Positions 55,365 to 64,000 of a stretch of 64,000 nt of DNA are shown in pieces. Position 1 is the stretch's first letter. Every line of letters begins with the position of its first letter. Below the pieces are notes generated by a model. It saw only the letters and a list, made by a program, of their open reading frames with translations. It was not told where the DNA came from and ran no database searches. This DNA is from Aliiglaciecola sp. M165 (GTDB lineage: Bacteria; Pseudomonadota; Gammaproteobacteria; Enterobacterales; Alteromonadaceae): positions 124,001 to 188,000 of the forward strand of contig NZ_VKKH01000003.1 of NCBI RefSeq assembly GCF_007197995.1, read 5' to 3'. The translations under genes were made by a program, and so were the position numbers.

Positions 55365-57833
55365 CTAGTTTATTCTTAGCTTAGCTATATCATTGATTTT
55401 GATATTAATAATCAGGTTTCTCGTAGATCCATCGTAGATGTAAGCGCTTTCCGGCAAATTTACTTCTCGATTACTTTTTGCAGGTGATGATTGGGAATTG
55501 ACGAGGGTCAATTTGTGAATAGACTGTGACCAATTATGCAATTTTAAGGTTATTTCACGTTGTTCAGGTGCACCTTTAAACTGCCCGATGACTTCAAACG
55601 TAAATAAGTGGGAGTCGTCATCTGACTGAGCATATTGCATGATCACTTGTTGATAAGCATTATTTGAAAGTGACTGGGGGTCTTCTCCGTTATCATCGAA
55701 GAGTACATAACGATTTGCACCGATCGAGTCATCAAAATAGAAGTCTACATTGAGTTTTTGTGTCGAATACTGCTCTGTTGTTTGTATGGCTTCTACTGAG
55801 GGAATAAAGGAGCCTGCTCTGACAAACACCGGCAGATGTTGAATATCAGTATTGACTGAGATCTGTTGATTTCCTGTATAGCGATTATCATCCCAGTAAT
55901 CAAACCAAACGCCGTCAGGAAGTGTTACATTTACTCGCTTTGCGCCAGGATCAGTTACAGGTTTGATTAAAAATGCATGGCCCCATAAATATTGGTCTGC
56001 CATATCAAAAAATTCTGGCTTATTTTCATTCTCAAATGCCATGGGTCGCATTAGCGGCATACCGGTCAGACTGTTTTCAAAGGCGAGGCTATAATTATAA
56101 GGTAATAATGCATAACGAAGTTTAATGTATCGTCTGACGATGTCCTTTGTTTGAGTATCATGAAACACTGGCTCTGGCGCAATATCCTCCTGAGCATGAG
56201 GACGATAAACCGGCTGAAACACACCGTATTGCATCCATCGAATGTACATTTCTTTGTCGAAGGAGTCGCCCCCTGCGAAGCCGCCGAGATCTGAATGGGT
56301 GTAAGCTAAACCAAATATGCTCATTTGTAATGACAATTCTACTTGAGGTTTTAAGCCTCCCCAAGAACGACTCACATCCCCAGTCCAAGGGATCATGCCA
56401 AATCGTTGAGAGCCCATAAAACCTGAACGCATCAAAATCATGGGGCGACGCTCGGGCGCAAAAGCCTGCTGTTGTTCATAGACCAATTTAGCCCATTGAT
56501 GCCCATACACGTTGTGTAATTCGTCCGCACTAAAAAGTGAGTCGTTATAGCGGTGCATCAGATCATAAGGGTGGACTTCTGGCTCGCCAAGATCCCCCCA
56601 CCAACCGGCGACCCCTTGTTGACTTAATTCATCATAGATATCAGAAAACCAATGTTTACCGTGATCACTAAACACATCGATTAACCCGGTATTGCCAAAA
56701 TAGAATTCAAATTGTCTCGGCCTATTGGCCGGTGTTGTTGCTAACGCTTTTTTGTCTACCGCATCTTGCCAACGACTAGATGTAGACAAAACAAAAGGTT
56801 CAGTAATCAAAACCGTTTTAACGCCTTTATCGGAGAAGTCAGTGATCATTTTTTGCGGATTTGGAAACGCTGTTCTGTCCCAGCGAAGATTCCCCATGTG
56901 CCCTTTAATATCAGGACCAAACCAATACAAGTCTAAAACCACTGCATCAAGCGGAAAATCGTTTTCGATAAAAGCCTCAACCGTCTTTCTTGTTTCTGCT
57001 TCAGTTCGATAACCAAATCGCGACGCAAAATTGCCTAGCGCCCATCTTGGAGGTAGTGGCTGACGTCCCGTCACTTCAGTCAAATTGGCAATTAGTTGTG
57101 GGTAAGATTTTCCTGCAACTACCACATAGGCCGCCCGCCCAGCTACCGCATCAAATTGCATGATATCGGCTTCATCATGCCCAATATCCATGTTTCCTTT
57201 TGCAGTGTTGTCAAAATATAAGGCGTAGTGACGATTAGACATTACCGCAGGTAGCCCATAATACATTTGACTCGACTCTGTGGTGTATCCGTAGTGCGCA
57301 CGATTATAAAGCGGGAATTGGTGACCTCGTCTGTCCATTCCTAACACTCGTTGCCCTCCGCCCATCAGTTTTTCATTCTGCTGCAATCGAAAGCGAAATC
57401 CATGAATGGCTTTGGTTTTGAAATAACCGATTTCCTCTTCAATCAACAATTCATCTTGTTGGTAAAAGCTCAACCTAAACGGCGACTTGTGGATTTTGAC
57501 GTTCAATCCAGGCAACACGAACTGCAGCTGTTTTTCGTTTTCAACAACTTCCGTTTTTATGGCATTTTTAGCGTCAACTAATGAAAAAGACGGTAGCTGG
57601 GTTCCGGAAGATGTGTCATAAAGCACTTCTATTGCGTGGTCAGAAATGGGTCGAAGAGTGATCTTTTCATTATCAGTCTGAATTGATAATTGGGTCTCAC
57701 TTATCTGATGCGACAGATAGGTTTTAGCGTGCGCTGATTGGCATAAACACCATCCAATACAGAAGATCCAGGCAAAAAGCCCTAAAGCCGAATGCTTAAA
57801 CTGAACAGTAACCTTGTCTGTAGAGTTAATCAT
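55365..57833 (-). CDS. Exported GH31 alpha-glucosidase
   Basis: About 822 residues; cleaves terminal alpha-linked glucose (or alpha-1,6/1,3 links) from oligosaccharides. A signal peptide (hydrophobic FAWIFCIGWCLCQ, ending AHA near residue 36) precedes the beta-sandwich domain with MGGGQRVLGMDRRGHQFPLYN. The barrel follows: DAVVLDLYWFG, the nucleophile in GWWGDLGEPE (Asp414), RSGFMGSQRFGMIPWTGD with acid/base Asp486. C-terminal beta domains end the protein. Its ATG at 57833 overlaps the esterase stop as ATGA, which decides the start over an upstream GTG at 57848. Last gene of the GH13-esterase-GH31 operon. The 216 bp after it hold the receptor promoter but no clear terminator. Confidence 0.93.
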   Translation of the reverse strand: MINSTDKVTVQFKHSALGLFAWIFCIGWCLCQSAHAKTYLSHQISETQLSIQTDNEKITLRPISDHAIEVLYDTSSGTQLPSFSLVDAKNAIKTEVVENEKQLQFVLPGLNVKIHKSPFRLSFYQQDELLIEEEIGYFKTKAIHGFRFRLQQNEKLMGGGQRVLGMDRRGHQFPLYNRAHYGYTTESSQMYYGLPAVMSNRHYALYFDNTAKGNMDIGHDEADIMQFDAVAGRAAYVVVAGKSYPQLIANLTEVTGRQPLPPRWALGNFASRFGYRTEAETRKTVEAFIENDFPLDAVVLDLYWFGPDIKGHMGNLRWDRTAFPNPQKMITDFSDKGVKTVLITEPFVLSTSSRWQDAVDKKALATTPANRPRQFEFYFGNTGLIDVFSDHGKHWFSDIYDELSQQGVAGWWGDLGEPEVHPYDLMHRYNDSLFSADELHNVYGHQWAKLVYEQQQAFAPERRPMILMRSGFMGSQRFGMIPWTGDVSRSWGGLKPQVELSLQMSIFGLAYTHSDLGGFAGGDSFDKEMYIRWMQYGVFQPVYRPHAQEDIAPEPVFHDTQTKDIVRRYIKLRYALLPYNYSLAFENSLTGMPLMRPMAFENENKPEFFDMADQYLWGHAFLIKPVTDPGAKRVNVTLPDGVWFDYWDDNRYTGNQQISVNTDIQHLPVFVRAGSFIPSVEAIQTTEQYSTQKLNVDFYFDDSIGANRYVLFDDNGEDPQSLSNNAYQQVIMQYAQSDDDSHLFTFEVIGQFKGAPEQREITLKLHNWSQSIHKLTLVNSQSSPAKSNREVNLPESAYIYDGSTRNLIINIKINDIAKLRIN

Positions 57834-58693
57834 TCTGAAAACAGCCACAACACGGTTTGTTCAAATTCACTTGCCCAAAAACCTTCATTGTGTTTTGCGC
57901 CTTGTACAATTTTACTTCGCAGTTTTGTGCTGGGGTGCCCTTGAGACTCGATTAATGACACCATTTTTTCCATTCCACTGACCATATCTCCTCCCTCTTC
58001 GGTGCCAACTAAAAAGTCTAATTTGGCGGATTTAGGTAACGGATTGTCTTGGGTAAATGTAAAGACATCTTGTGAGTACCAATAAGAAGGCGAATATATC
58101 CCAGCTTTACTAAATACATCAGGTCGGGCATAGATACCGTAATGAGAAATGAGTCCGCCCATTGAACTGCCCATAATGCCGGTATTTTTAATATCAGCTT
58201 TAGTGCGATAATGAGTATCGACGTAAGGTTTAACGACATCAACGATAAAGCTGAGGTATTGTTGTCCTTCGCCCTTACCAAAATCATCATTGTCCCACGC
58301 ACTCAATTCCGTCATGCGCTTGTCTTCGCCGTTGTCTATTCCTATCACGATAAGTTTTAAACCATTGGTTTCAGACAACTTATTCAATGTTTCATCCACA
58401 CGCCATTCGCCCGCATATGAGGTCGCGTCATCAAACAGGTTCTGCGCGTCGTGCATATAAAGCACTGGATAATAATCAGTTTCAGAATCGTAATTTGGCG
58501 GAAGGTATATTCGAACCTTACGTTTTCGATCCAAGCCTGGCATATCGAAAACACTGTCTAGCACAATAACATTCGGCGCGGCACTAGGTGACCTTTGCTC
58601 TGCGATGTTAGCCTGTTGGCTTTTCTCACAAGCCGATAACAACAAAACAATGGCAGTGTAAATAGCAAATCGATTCAAACGGTTAATCATCAT
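57830..58693 (-). CDS. Putative esterase lipoprotein, alpha/beta hydrolase (esterase D/enterochelin-esterase-like)
   Basis: 287-residue alpha/beta hydrolase. The signal peptide ends in lipobox LSAC (about 19-22). KRKVRIYLPPNYDSETDYYPVLYMHDAQNLFDD near residue 60 and the nucleophile elbow GSSMGG (Ser177) place it in the putative-esterase family (PF00756 type), and GAKHNEGFW near residue 265 holds the likely catalytic His. Its start overlaps the GH13 gene by 11 bp and its stop overlaps the GH31 start by 4 bp, so all three are translationally coupled. This implies it acts on the same substrate as the two glucosidases, perhaps removing acyl groups that block glucan cleavage. The natural ester is unknown. 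Confidence 0.85.
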   Translation of the reverse strand: MMINRLNRFAIYTAIVLLLSACEKSQQANIAEQRSPSAAPNVIVLDSVFDMPGLDRKRKVRIYLPPNYDSETDYYPVLYMHDAQNLFDDATSYAGEWRVDETLNKLSETNGLKLIVIGIDNGEDKRMTELSAWDNDDFGKGEGQQYLSFIVDVVKPYVDTHYRTKADIKNTGIMGSSMGGLISHYGIYARPDVFSKAGIYSPSYWYSQDVFTFTQDNPLPKSAKLDFLVGTEEGGDMVSGMEKMVSLIESQGHPSTKLRSKIVQGAKHNEGFWASEFEQTVLWLFSE

Positions 58694-60557
58694 GGTGCAC
58701 CTCTAACACGAGTGAGCCTTTTGCTTGTATCGTCAAATTAACCAAACCTGTTCCTTGCGCAATCTGTAAAATGAAAGATTCATCGTTAAGTAAGTTATGC
58801 AATGAGTAATCGCCATCTTCTAAACCCATCTTTTTAATTAAGTCAGGTGGAACATGTAATGTAAACTGTTTGTTTTTCTCAGGCTCAAAGCTGGTTATTA
58901 CAAAAAGTTGATGATTATCAGTCCAGCGCGCAAACGCAAACTCTTTGGTGCCGTAATCACTGTCTTTCCATCGATTGTATGAATGTAAACTTTGGTAACT
59001 GCCGGTCATGGTTGGGTGAAAAGCGCTAATATTCATTACTCTTTCATAAAACTGTCCCAGCGCGAGTTCCTGCTGACTAGATTGACCACCATCAAATTTA
59101 CCCTTGTTCATCCATCTTTGATGGGCGGGAACGCCAATATAATCAAAAATAGACGTTCGCGAAGGGCGGCCAAATCCGGCATTTTGTTCACCTTTTTCGC
59201 CCACATCTTGCCCGAAATACAACATAGTCGGAGAACGGCTAATTAACGCTGATACGACCAATGCAGGCTTACCCCAACTTGCATCACCAGCAAACTCTGG
59301 GCTGGCAATACGCTGCTCATCGTGATTTTCTAAAAAGTGCAACATGTGTTGTTCAATATCAAACAGATTAGATTGAATTAACTCCAAAGCATCTGTGGGC
59401 TGTTTTTGCTGCATCGCCCATTTTAAGTTGTCGTAAAACTCCACCTTGTCATAAAGATAATCCATCTTACCAAGTTGAATATAATCTCGATACAAGGCCG
59501 GGTTGTATACTTCAGCCAAAATAAACGCTTCGGGATTTCGTACTTTGATTGATGAGTTAAGGTAACTCCAAAACTCTACTGGCACCATCTCTGCCATATC
59601 GTAACGAAATCCGTCGACGCCTTTATCCAACCAATAATGCACTATATGTTCAAATTTCAGCCATGAATCTGGAATGGTTTTATCTGCCCAAAATTCTGCA
59701 TGTTGTGCATGGTCTTTAAAGCGATATGCTTCAGATAATTCGGCGAAATCGTAACTTCCATCTGGTCGCACCCCATAATTCACTTTGACTGTTTCGTACC
59801 AATCGTCGGCATTAGGTTTGGCTAATCGCGATCCATTGCCTGTCCACTTTGCCGGACTTTCGAAAAATTGACCGTCCGCTAGAGGATGAGGTTCCCCCCC
59901 CAAAGGTTTGATGTCATTAGCCAAGTCTGGAACCTGAAAATCTTCACCAGGAATATAATAAAAGTTATTGTTGGGTGCATAGTCGACCGAAGTATTGTCG
60001 TCTTCTCCAAAGTCTTTTATTCCCTCGGGTTTGGCTAAGGATTGGTAATCGCGAGCCACATGATTAGGCACGATATCAATGATCACTTTCATACCCTGAT
60101 CATGGGTGCGCTGAATTAAGGCTTCGAATTCCTCTAATCGTTTTGCCGGATCATCGGCTAAATCCGGATTAACCGAATAATAATCTTTGACTGCATAAGG
60201 TGAGCCAGCCCTGCCCTTAACCACATCGGGATCATCATTACTGATCCCATATTCGCTGTAGTCATTAATGACGGCGTGATGCGGTACGCCCGTGTACCAA
60301 ACATGGCTGACACCTAATGCCTTGATACTTTGCAGGGCTTGTGGCGTAAAATCGCTAAACTTTCCCACCCCATTTTGTTCAATAGTGCCCCAAGGAATAT
60401 TGTTGTTTTGGGTATTGCCAAACAATCGCGTAAAAACCTGATAAACGACAGGTTTAACCTGAGTAGAATTGCTTTGCATAGGCTGAGTCTTGGTCGCTGA
60501 TTGACACCCTATTATTGTAAGGGTAGTAACAAAGGCTAAGGTTAGTGCTCTTATCAT
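58683..60557 (-). CDS. GH13 alpha-amylase-like lipoprotein
   Basis: About 624 residues. The signal peptide ends in lipobox IIGC (15-18), so it is a lipoprotein. The GH13 barrel shows YQVFTRLFGN near the start, region I DIVPNH (161-166), region II GFRYDMAEM with nucleophile Asp320, region III ILAEVY with Glu349 and region IV ENHDE with Asp413. A C-terminal beta domain follows. The chosen ATG at 60557 begins a normal lipoprotein signal peptide; a TTG five codons upstream is possible. First gene of the operon with the esterase and GH31. A perfect operator lies 74 bp upstream. It probably attacks long alpha-1,4 chains; cyclisation or transfer activity cannot be excluded. Confidence 0.92.
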   Translation of the reverse strand: MIRALTLAFVTTLTIIGCQSATKTQPMQSNSTQVKPVVYQVFTRLFGNTQNNNIPWGTIEQNGVGKFSDFTPQALQSIKALGVSHVWYTGVPHHAVINDYSEYGISNDDPDVVKGRAGSPYAVKDYYSVNPDLADDPAKRLEEFEALIQRTHDQGMKVIIDIVPNHVARDYQSLAKPEGIKDFGEDDNTSVDYAPNNNFYYIPGEDFQVPDLANDIKPLGGEPHPLADGQFFESPAKWTGNGSRLAKPNADDWYETVKVNYGVRPDGSYDFAELSEAYRFKDHAQHAEFWADKTIPDSWLKFEHIVHYWLDKGVDGFRYDMAEMVPVEFWSYLNSSIKVRNPEAFILAEVYNPALYRDYIQLGKMDYLYDKVEFYDNLKWAMQQKQPTDALELIQSNLFDIEQHMLHFLENHDEQRIASPEFAGDASWGKPALVVSALISRSPTMLYFGQDVGEKGEQNAGFGRPSRTSIFDYIGVPAHQRWMNKGKFDGGQSSQQELALGQFYERVMNISAFHPTMTGSYQSLHSYNRWKDSDYGTKEFAFARWTDNHQLFVITSFEPEKNKQFTLHVPPDLIKKMGLEDGDYSLHNLLNDESFILQIAQGTGLVNLTIQAKGSLVLEVHHDD

Positions 60558-60630
60558 GCCGAATAAACTCAAACTTGAAAACGAATTGTTAACAAAGTTT
60601 AACGTTATTGGTTAACTGGCACACCCTATG

Positions 60631-60662
60631 TGCATACGTATTCAGCGCATTGATTGCGCCAA
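60631..60662 (-). promoter_or_regulatory. Putative MalR operator overlapping the GH13-esterase-GH31 promoter
   Basis: The exact 14-mer TGCATACGTATTCA is at 60631-60644. On the minus strand TTGGCG (complement of 60657-60662) and TACGTA (complement of 60635-60640) are 16 bp apart, so the site would cover a candidate -10. The same geometry is seen at the TonB receptor promoter. Confidence 0.65.
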
Positions 60663-60702
60663 AATAGAGACGAATTACCTTTATAGCACTGATTAACAAG
60701 CC

Positions 60703-62199
60703 TTATTTCAAGCTATCCAGATTATGTTGATGACTGGAAAAGTTCAGTGAACAACGACGATTAAACTCTTCAATACCATTTTCTATGAAGTGATCACCGG
60801 TTCCTGGCTGGTTGTTGGCGATAGGCGGAAATGCGCCATAACCTGCCAATAGGCAATGCCAAGATATGGTGTCAAAGTGCGTATTCAGCTTTTGTCGATC
60901 AATTTCTGCACCCAAGTCTTCGCGTTTGTACCAGACATTAAGTATTTGAATTAAAGATTCTGATAAATGTGTATTATCTCGATTTGCCCGCCAATAATCG
61001 CTGTCATCGCGTGTATTCACTTTGTAGTGAGCCACAATATAGTCTCGTACTCGTTCGAAACGTTCTGCAATTTTCTGGTTGAACTCAGCTTGATGTCGAT
61101 GACTAAATTGGCCTTTTTCAAAATCACCCATAAACATTTCGATGCAGACCTGGACCAAATGCAAGGCCGTGGCTTCCAATGGCTCAATAAACCCTTGTGA
61201 TAATCCTAAGCCCAAACAGTTGTTGGCCCAGTGCTTTTCAAGCTGACCAACGCGCATTTTTAAATGGCGACAAGATTCTGGGTCGTTTTCAGTACCAATA
61301 TGCCTGCGTAGTTCCGTCTCAGCTTGGTCTTGATTGATAAAATCAGAGCTGTACACATAACCATTGCCAAACCGATTGGTTAACGGGATCTTCCATGCCC
61401 AACCGTTTGATAATGCAGTGGCGCGTGTTTCAACTGGAATAACGTCTTGCATGGGTGTGGGCATCACCACCGCAGAATCATTGAACAAATTCTGTTTGAA
61501 ACTATTAAATTTTACGTTGAGCGTTTTTTGCATTAACACCGAGGCAAAACCACTGCAATCGACAAAAAAGTCCGCGTCAATCTCGTCACCATTTTCAGTG
61601 ATCAGCGCTGCGATATCGCCGTTTGCATGCTGTTTTACTGATGACACTTTCGCTTGAATATGCTCAACATCTAGAGTCTCGGCGTGTTGAGCTAAAAATT
61701 GTCCCAGCAAGTATGAGTCAAAATGGTATCCATACTCCATAATCATCGGAAAATGTTCTGGCGCAAGGGGACCTTTTACCTGTTTCGCCAACACACCGTT
61801 AAGCAGAAATTCTTCAGGGTTGACGTTAGTATCAAGCCCCAATCGTCGAGTTCTACAATTTACGAAAAAAGACTTCTGAGTGAAGGTGTCGGTTTGACAG
61901 ATGAACGGATGGCTATAATCCTCTATTCCAGATTTTGGACTCCAACCAGCAAACCTAATGTTGACTTTGTAAGTTGCATTACACTGCGGCATCCATTGAG
62001 ATTCTGAAATATTTAACATTTCGAAAAAACGCTTTAGCGTTGGAGTGGATCCTTCCCCTACCCCCACAATACCGATTTCAGGGGATTCAACCAAGGTGAC
62101 ATGAACGTTTTTATCGGCCCATTTATTAGCGAATAAATTTGCGGCCATCCAACCTGCGGTGCCACCACCCAAAATTACTATCCGTTTAAACTGCTTCAA
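60703..62199 (-). CDS. Tryptophan-halogenase-family flavoprotein (copy 2)
   Basis: 498-residue flavoprotein, clearly the closest relative of copy 1 at 39891: both share GGGTAGWM, GVGEGSTPxLKxFF, QWMPQCNATYK-type (MPKCNATYK in copy 1) and SQGFIEPLEATALHL. The lysine after CNATY and the glutamate in FIEPLE match the catalytic pair of PrnA-type halogenases, and NGWAWKIPL is the conserved WxWxIP region. The start is TTG with AAGG 7 bases upstream, placed one base after the stop of copy 3, so the two are tightly coupled. They follow a TonB receptor at the right edge. The substrate is unknown, and no flavin reductase is encoded in the window. Confidence 0.88.
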   Translation of the reverse strand: MKQFKRIVILGGGTAGWMAANLFANKWADKNVHVTLVESPEIGIVGVGEGSTPTLKRFFEMLNISESQWMPQCNATYKVNIRFAGWSPKSGIEDYSHPFICQTDTFTQKSFFVNCRTRRLGLDTNVNPEEFLLNGVLAKQVKGPLAPEHFPMIMEYGYHFDSYLLGQFLAQHAETLDVEHIQAKVSSVKQHANGDIAALITENGDEIDADFFVDCSGFASVLMQKTLNVKFNSFKQNLFNDSAVVMPTPMQDVIPVETRATALSNGWAWKIPLTNRFGNGYVYSSDFINQDQAETELRRHIGTENDPESCRHLKMRVGQLEKHWANNCLGLGLSQGFIEPLEATALHLVQVCIEMFMGDFEKGQFSHRHQAEFNQKIAERFERVRDYIVAHYKVNTRDDSDYWRANRDNTHLSESLIQILNVWYKREDLGAEIDRQKLNTHFDTISWHCLLAGYGAFPPIANNQPGTGDHFIENGIEEFNRRCSLNFSSHQHNLDSLK

Positions 62200-62200
62200 A

Positions 62201-63691
62201 CTACACCTTACAATAATGCTTTAGAAACTCATCATGAGTAGGCAACTGAGGAATCGGTTGTTGCTTAACATTTTTAACCGTATTTAGCATACTAAACAGA
62301 CGCTCTTTGTCCAGATTGTTTGCAATAGGATGGTAATCCTTCGGCTCAATACCCTGCCCCAACATCACTTGTAACCAAGAACTCTCCAAAAACAGATCGT
62401 TCTGCTCTCTGAATAGCTTCCCTGTTTCGCGGAACAATTCGATTTTGTGCGTCAGACTATCTGGGATTTGCATGTCGCGCATATTACGCCAAAACTGACT
62501 GTCATCTCGTTCGTTGACGTGGTAATGCAAAATCAGAAAATCTCTGATTTGTTCATATTCCAATTCAGATTGCTGGTTGTATTCGTTAACGTTAACTGGG
62601 TCGATGCCATTGTGTGGGAACAAGTGGATTAATCGCACTATCCCAGATTGAATAAGATGAATACTAGTTGACTCTAAAGGCTCCAAGAATCCACTAGACA
62701 ATCCCACCGAGACCACATTTTTATTCCATTGTTTGCGGCGCCTACCGGTTTTAAAGTGAATCACTCTAGGTTCATCAAGGGCTTGTGTATCAAGGTTTCC
62801 CATCAATGTGCTGGCAGCTTCATCATCCGAACAGTGATCACTACAATATACCAATCCATTGCCATTTCGGTGCTGCAAAGGTATACGCCATTGCCAACCG
62901 GCTTTGTGAGCAATGGAACGGGTGTAAGGTAAGGTCTTTTCTAGTCGCTCAGATGGCACTGCAACGGCTCGGTCACAGGGCAACCAATGACTCCAATCTT
63001 CATACCCAGTGCCCAAGGTTTTCTGGATGAGCAGACCACGAAAACCTGAGCAATCAATAAACAAGTCACCAGAAATGATTTTGCCGTCATTTAATTGTAA
63101 TTGTGTCACAAATCCTGTTTGCGGATCTTGTTTTACATGTTCTACCAGGCCTTCCGTGCGGACCACTCCCATTTTCTCACTGAACGTGCGTAGAAATTTA
63201 GCATATAAAGACGCGTCAAAATGATAGGCATAAGGCAATTCTAAAATGGGATCTTTACTGTTGATATGCGCAAATTTACCTTCTAAACAGCATAAATAAT
63301 TTAAATCGTAATCCCACAGGTTAGAATCAAAACCCAGTGTTTTGGCTCTTTTCCAGAAGTGATGAAATTGACAAAACGCCATGCTTTTGCCTGGCGCACC
63401 GAAGGTATGAAAATAGCCCTCTCCCTGCACTCGCCAGTTTTCAAATTTAATGGCCAATTTAAGGGTAGCGTTTGTTTCTCGTAGAAACTCTGCTTCGTTA
63501 ATCCCCAAGACATTGTTGACCAGGCGAATTGGAGGAATGGTGGCTTCCCCAACGCCAACAGTGCCAATACTTTCAGACTCGACCAGCTCGATTTCAACGG
63601 GGCCACCGACAACTTTTTTAAGCAATGCAGCAGACAACCATCCGGCCGTTCCGCCACCAACCACTACAACTTTTTTAATGGCTTTGTTCAT
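62201..63691 (-). CDS. Tryptophan-halogenase-family flavoprotein (copy 3, divergent)
   Basis: 496-residue member of the same family but of a different subgroup. It has VVGGGTAGWLSAALLKKVVG at the N-terminus and GVGEATIPPIRLVNNVLGI where copies 1 and 2 have GVGEGSTP. NATLKLAIKFENW carries the lysine in the catalytic position. AGWQWRIPLQHRNGNGLVYCS and VGLSSGFLEPLESTSIHLIQSG keep the WxWxIP motif and the EPLES glutamate seen in true halogenases. It lies 85 bp after the TonB receptor stop, behind a terminator-like hairpin, and 1 bp before copy 2. Function unknown beyond the family. Confidence 0.88.
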   Translation of the reverse strand: MNKAIKKVVVVGGGTAGWLSAALLKKVVGGPVEIELVESESIGTVGVGEATIPPIRLVNNVLGINEAEFLRETNATLKLAIKFENWRVQGEGYFHTFGAPGKSMAFCQFHHFWKRAKTLGFDSNLWDYDLNYLCCLEGKFAHINSKDPILELPYAYHFDASLYAKFLRTFSEKMGVVRTEGLVEHVKQDPQTGFVTQLQLNDGKIISGDLFIDCSGFRGLLIQKTLGTGYEDWSHWLPCDRAVAVPSERLEKTLPYTRSIAHKAGWQWRIPLQHRNGNGLVYCSDHCSDDEAASTLMGNLDTQALDEPRVIHFKTGRRRKQWNKNVVSVGLSSGFLEPLESTSIHLIQSGIVRLIHLFPHNGIDPVNVNEYNQQSELEYEQIRDFLILHYHVNERDDSQFWRNMRDMQIPDSLTHKIELFRETGKLFREQNDLFLESSWLQVMLGQGIEPKDYHPIANNLDKERLFSMLNTVKNVKQQPIPQLPTHDEFLKHYCKV

Positions 63692-63705
63692 TTTTTACCA
63701 TATTG

Positions 63706-63744
63706 AAAAACAAAAACCCCATCAGTATAAACGGACGGGGTTTT
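63706..63744 (-). terminator. Terminator-like hairpin after the right-edge TonB receptor
   Basis: AAAACCCC (63713-63720) and GGGGTTTT (63737-63744) with a 16-base loop; on the minus strand T-rich sequence follows. It lies 32 bp beyond the receptor stop and may attenuate entry into the halogenase pair. Confidence 0.7.
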
Positions 63745-63775
63745 GATTAATATTAAACTTCAATGTTATTGGAGA

Positions 63776-64000
63776 TTAGAACTTATAGTTCAAGCCCAAT
63801 AAGAAGTTACGACCATAAGTTTGGTACTGCGTGATTTGACGAGGATCATTACCATTTGATTGGATAGTCGCTTCGTCAGTCAAGTTTTGACCTTGAAGTG
63901 TCACACGCAATCCGTCAAGTGCATCGATACCTGACTCAGAGAAATCATAACCAATCTGAGCATCCCACTGTTCGCCACCTTGGTCAGTCGCATTAACAAG
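63776..64000 (-). CDS. TonB-dependent receptor, C-terminal fragment (rest off right edge)
   Basis: The last 75 codons of an outer-membrane receptor. GIDALDGLRVTLQGQNLTDEAT is a typical penultimate barrel strand of TonB-dependent receptors. The chain ends YGRNFLLGLNYKF with the terminal phenylalanine required for outer-membrane barrel assembly. The stop TAA is at 63776-63778 (complement). The ligand cannot be told from this fragment; its position before two halogenase-family genes in the glucan locus suggests an alpha-glucan or related sugar receptor. Confidence 0.9.
   Translation of the reverse strand, partial: LVNATDQGGEQWDAQIGYDFSESGIDALDGLRVTLQGQNLTDEATIQSNGNDPRQITQYQTYGRNFLLGLNYKF

Overview
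The window reads as a chromosome segment of a marine gammaproteobacterium of the order Alteromonadales (Alteromonas/Glaciecola/Paraglaciecola-like). The grounds are the gene order shared with enterobacteria (dnaQ/rnhA divergent, cmoM next to elyC, gap followed by its mutarotase gene), several protein types I associate with Alteromonadales (a TIGR03503-like protein, a Pla-1/cef-type lipase, flavin-dependent halogenase homologues beside TonB receptors) and moderate GC. The genus is inferred, not shown.

Region 1 (1-5.9 kb) holds glycogen/maltodextrin and glycolysis genes: glgB (cut by the left edge) and malQ on the minus strand, then gap and a hexose-6-phosphate mutarotase gene on the plus strand. 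Three identical tRNA-Asp genes follow (6.0-6.25 kb). Region 2 (6.5-33 kb) is mostly housekeeping: the TIGR03503-like protein, dnaQ, rnhA, a quinone oxidoreductase, rlmI, a PilZ protein, hrpA, a CBS protein, sbcB, a FapA-family protein, glutathione peroxidase, a 2-hydroxyacid dehydrogenase, cmoM, elyC, a Nif3-like protein, a small Lys/Ala-rich protein, an M2 peptidase lipoprotein, sohB, a large lipase lipoprotein, yciK and glnS.

Region 3 (33-64 kb) is one large alpha-glucan (starch/maltodextrin) utilisation locus. It has a LacI-family regulator, an MFS sugar transporter, exported GH13 and GH97 enzymes, a lipoprotein pullulanase with three C-terminal repeat modules, a TonB-dependent receptor, a GH13-esterase-GH31 operon, three tryptophan-halogenase-family flavoproteins and the end of a second TonB receptor at the right edge. 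The likely flow is cleavage of surface glucan by the pullulanase and GH13 lipoprotein, TonB-dependent uptake, periplasmic trimming by the GH13, GH97 and GH31 enzymes, MFS import, and cytoplasmic MalQ/GlgB.

A 14-bp near-palindrome, TGCATACGTATTCA, occurs exactly in three promoter regions of this locus and in close variants in two more. One variant lies between malQ and gap, 30 kb away; the other lies between a carbamoyltransferase gene and a divergent SGNH-hydrolase-like gene. It is probably the operator of the LacI-type regulator. The second variant ties a five-gene cluster of unknown function to alpha-glucan control: a carbamoyltransferase, an SxtJ-like membrane protein, a 50-residue DUF5989-like protein and two SGNH/TPR-like paralogues. 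That cluster is the best candidate for an undescribed system here. I saw no CRISPR array, insertion sequence or prophage.
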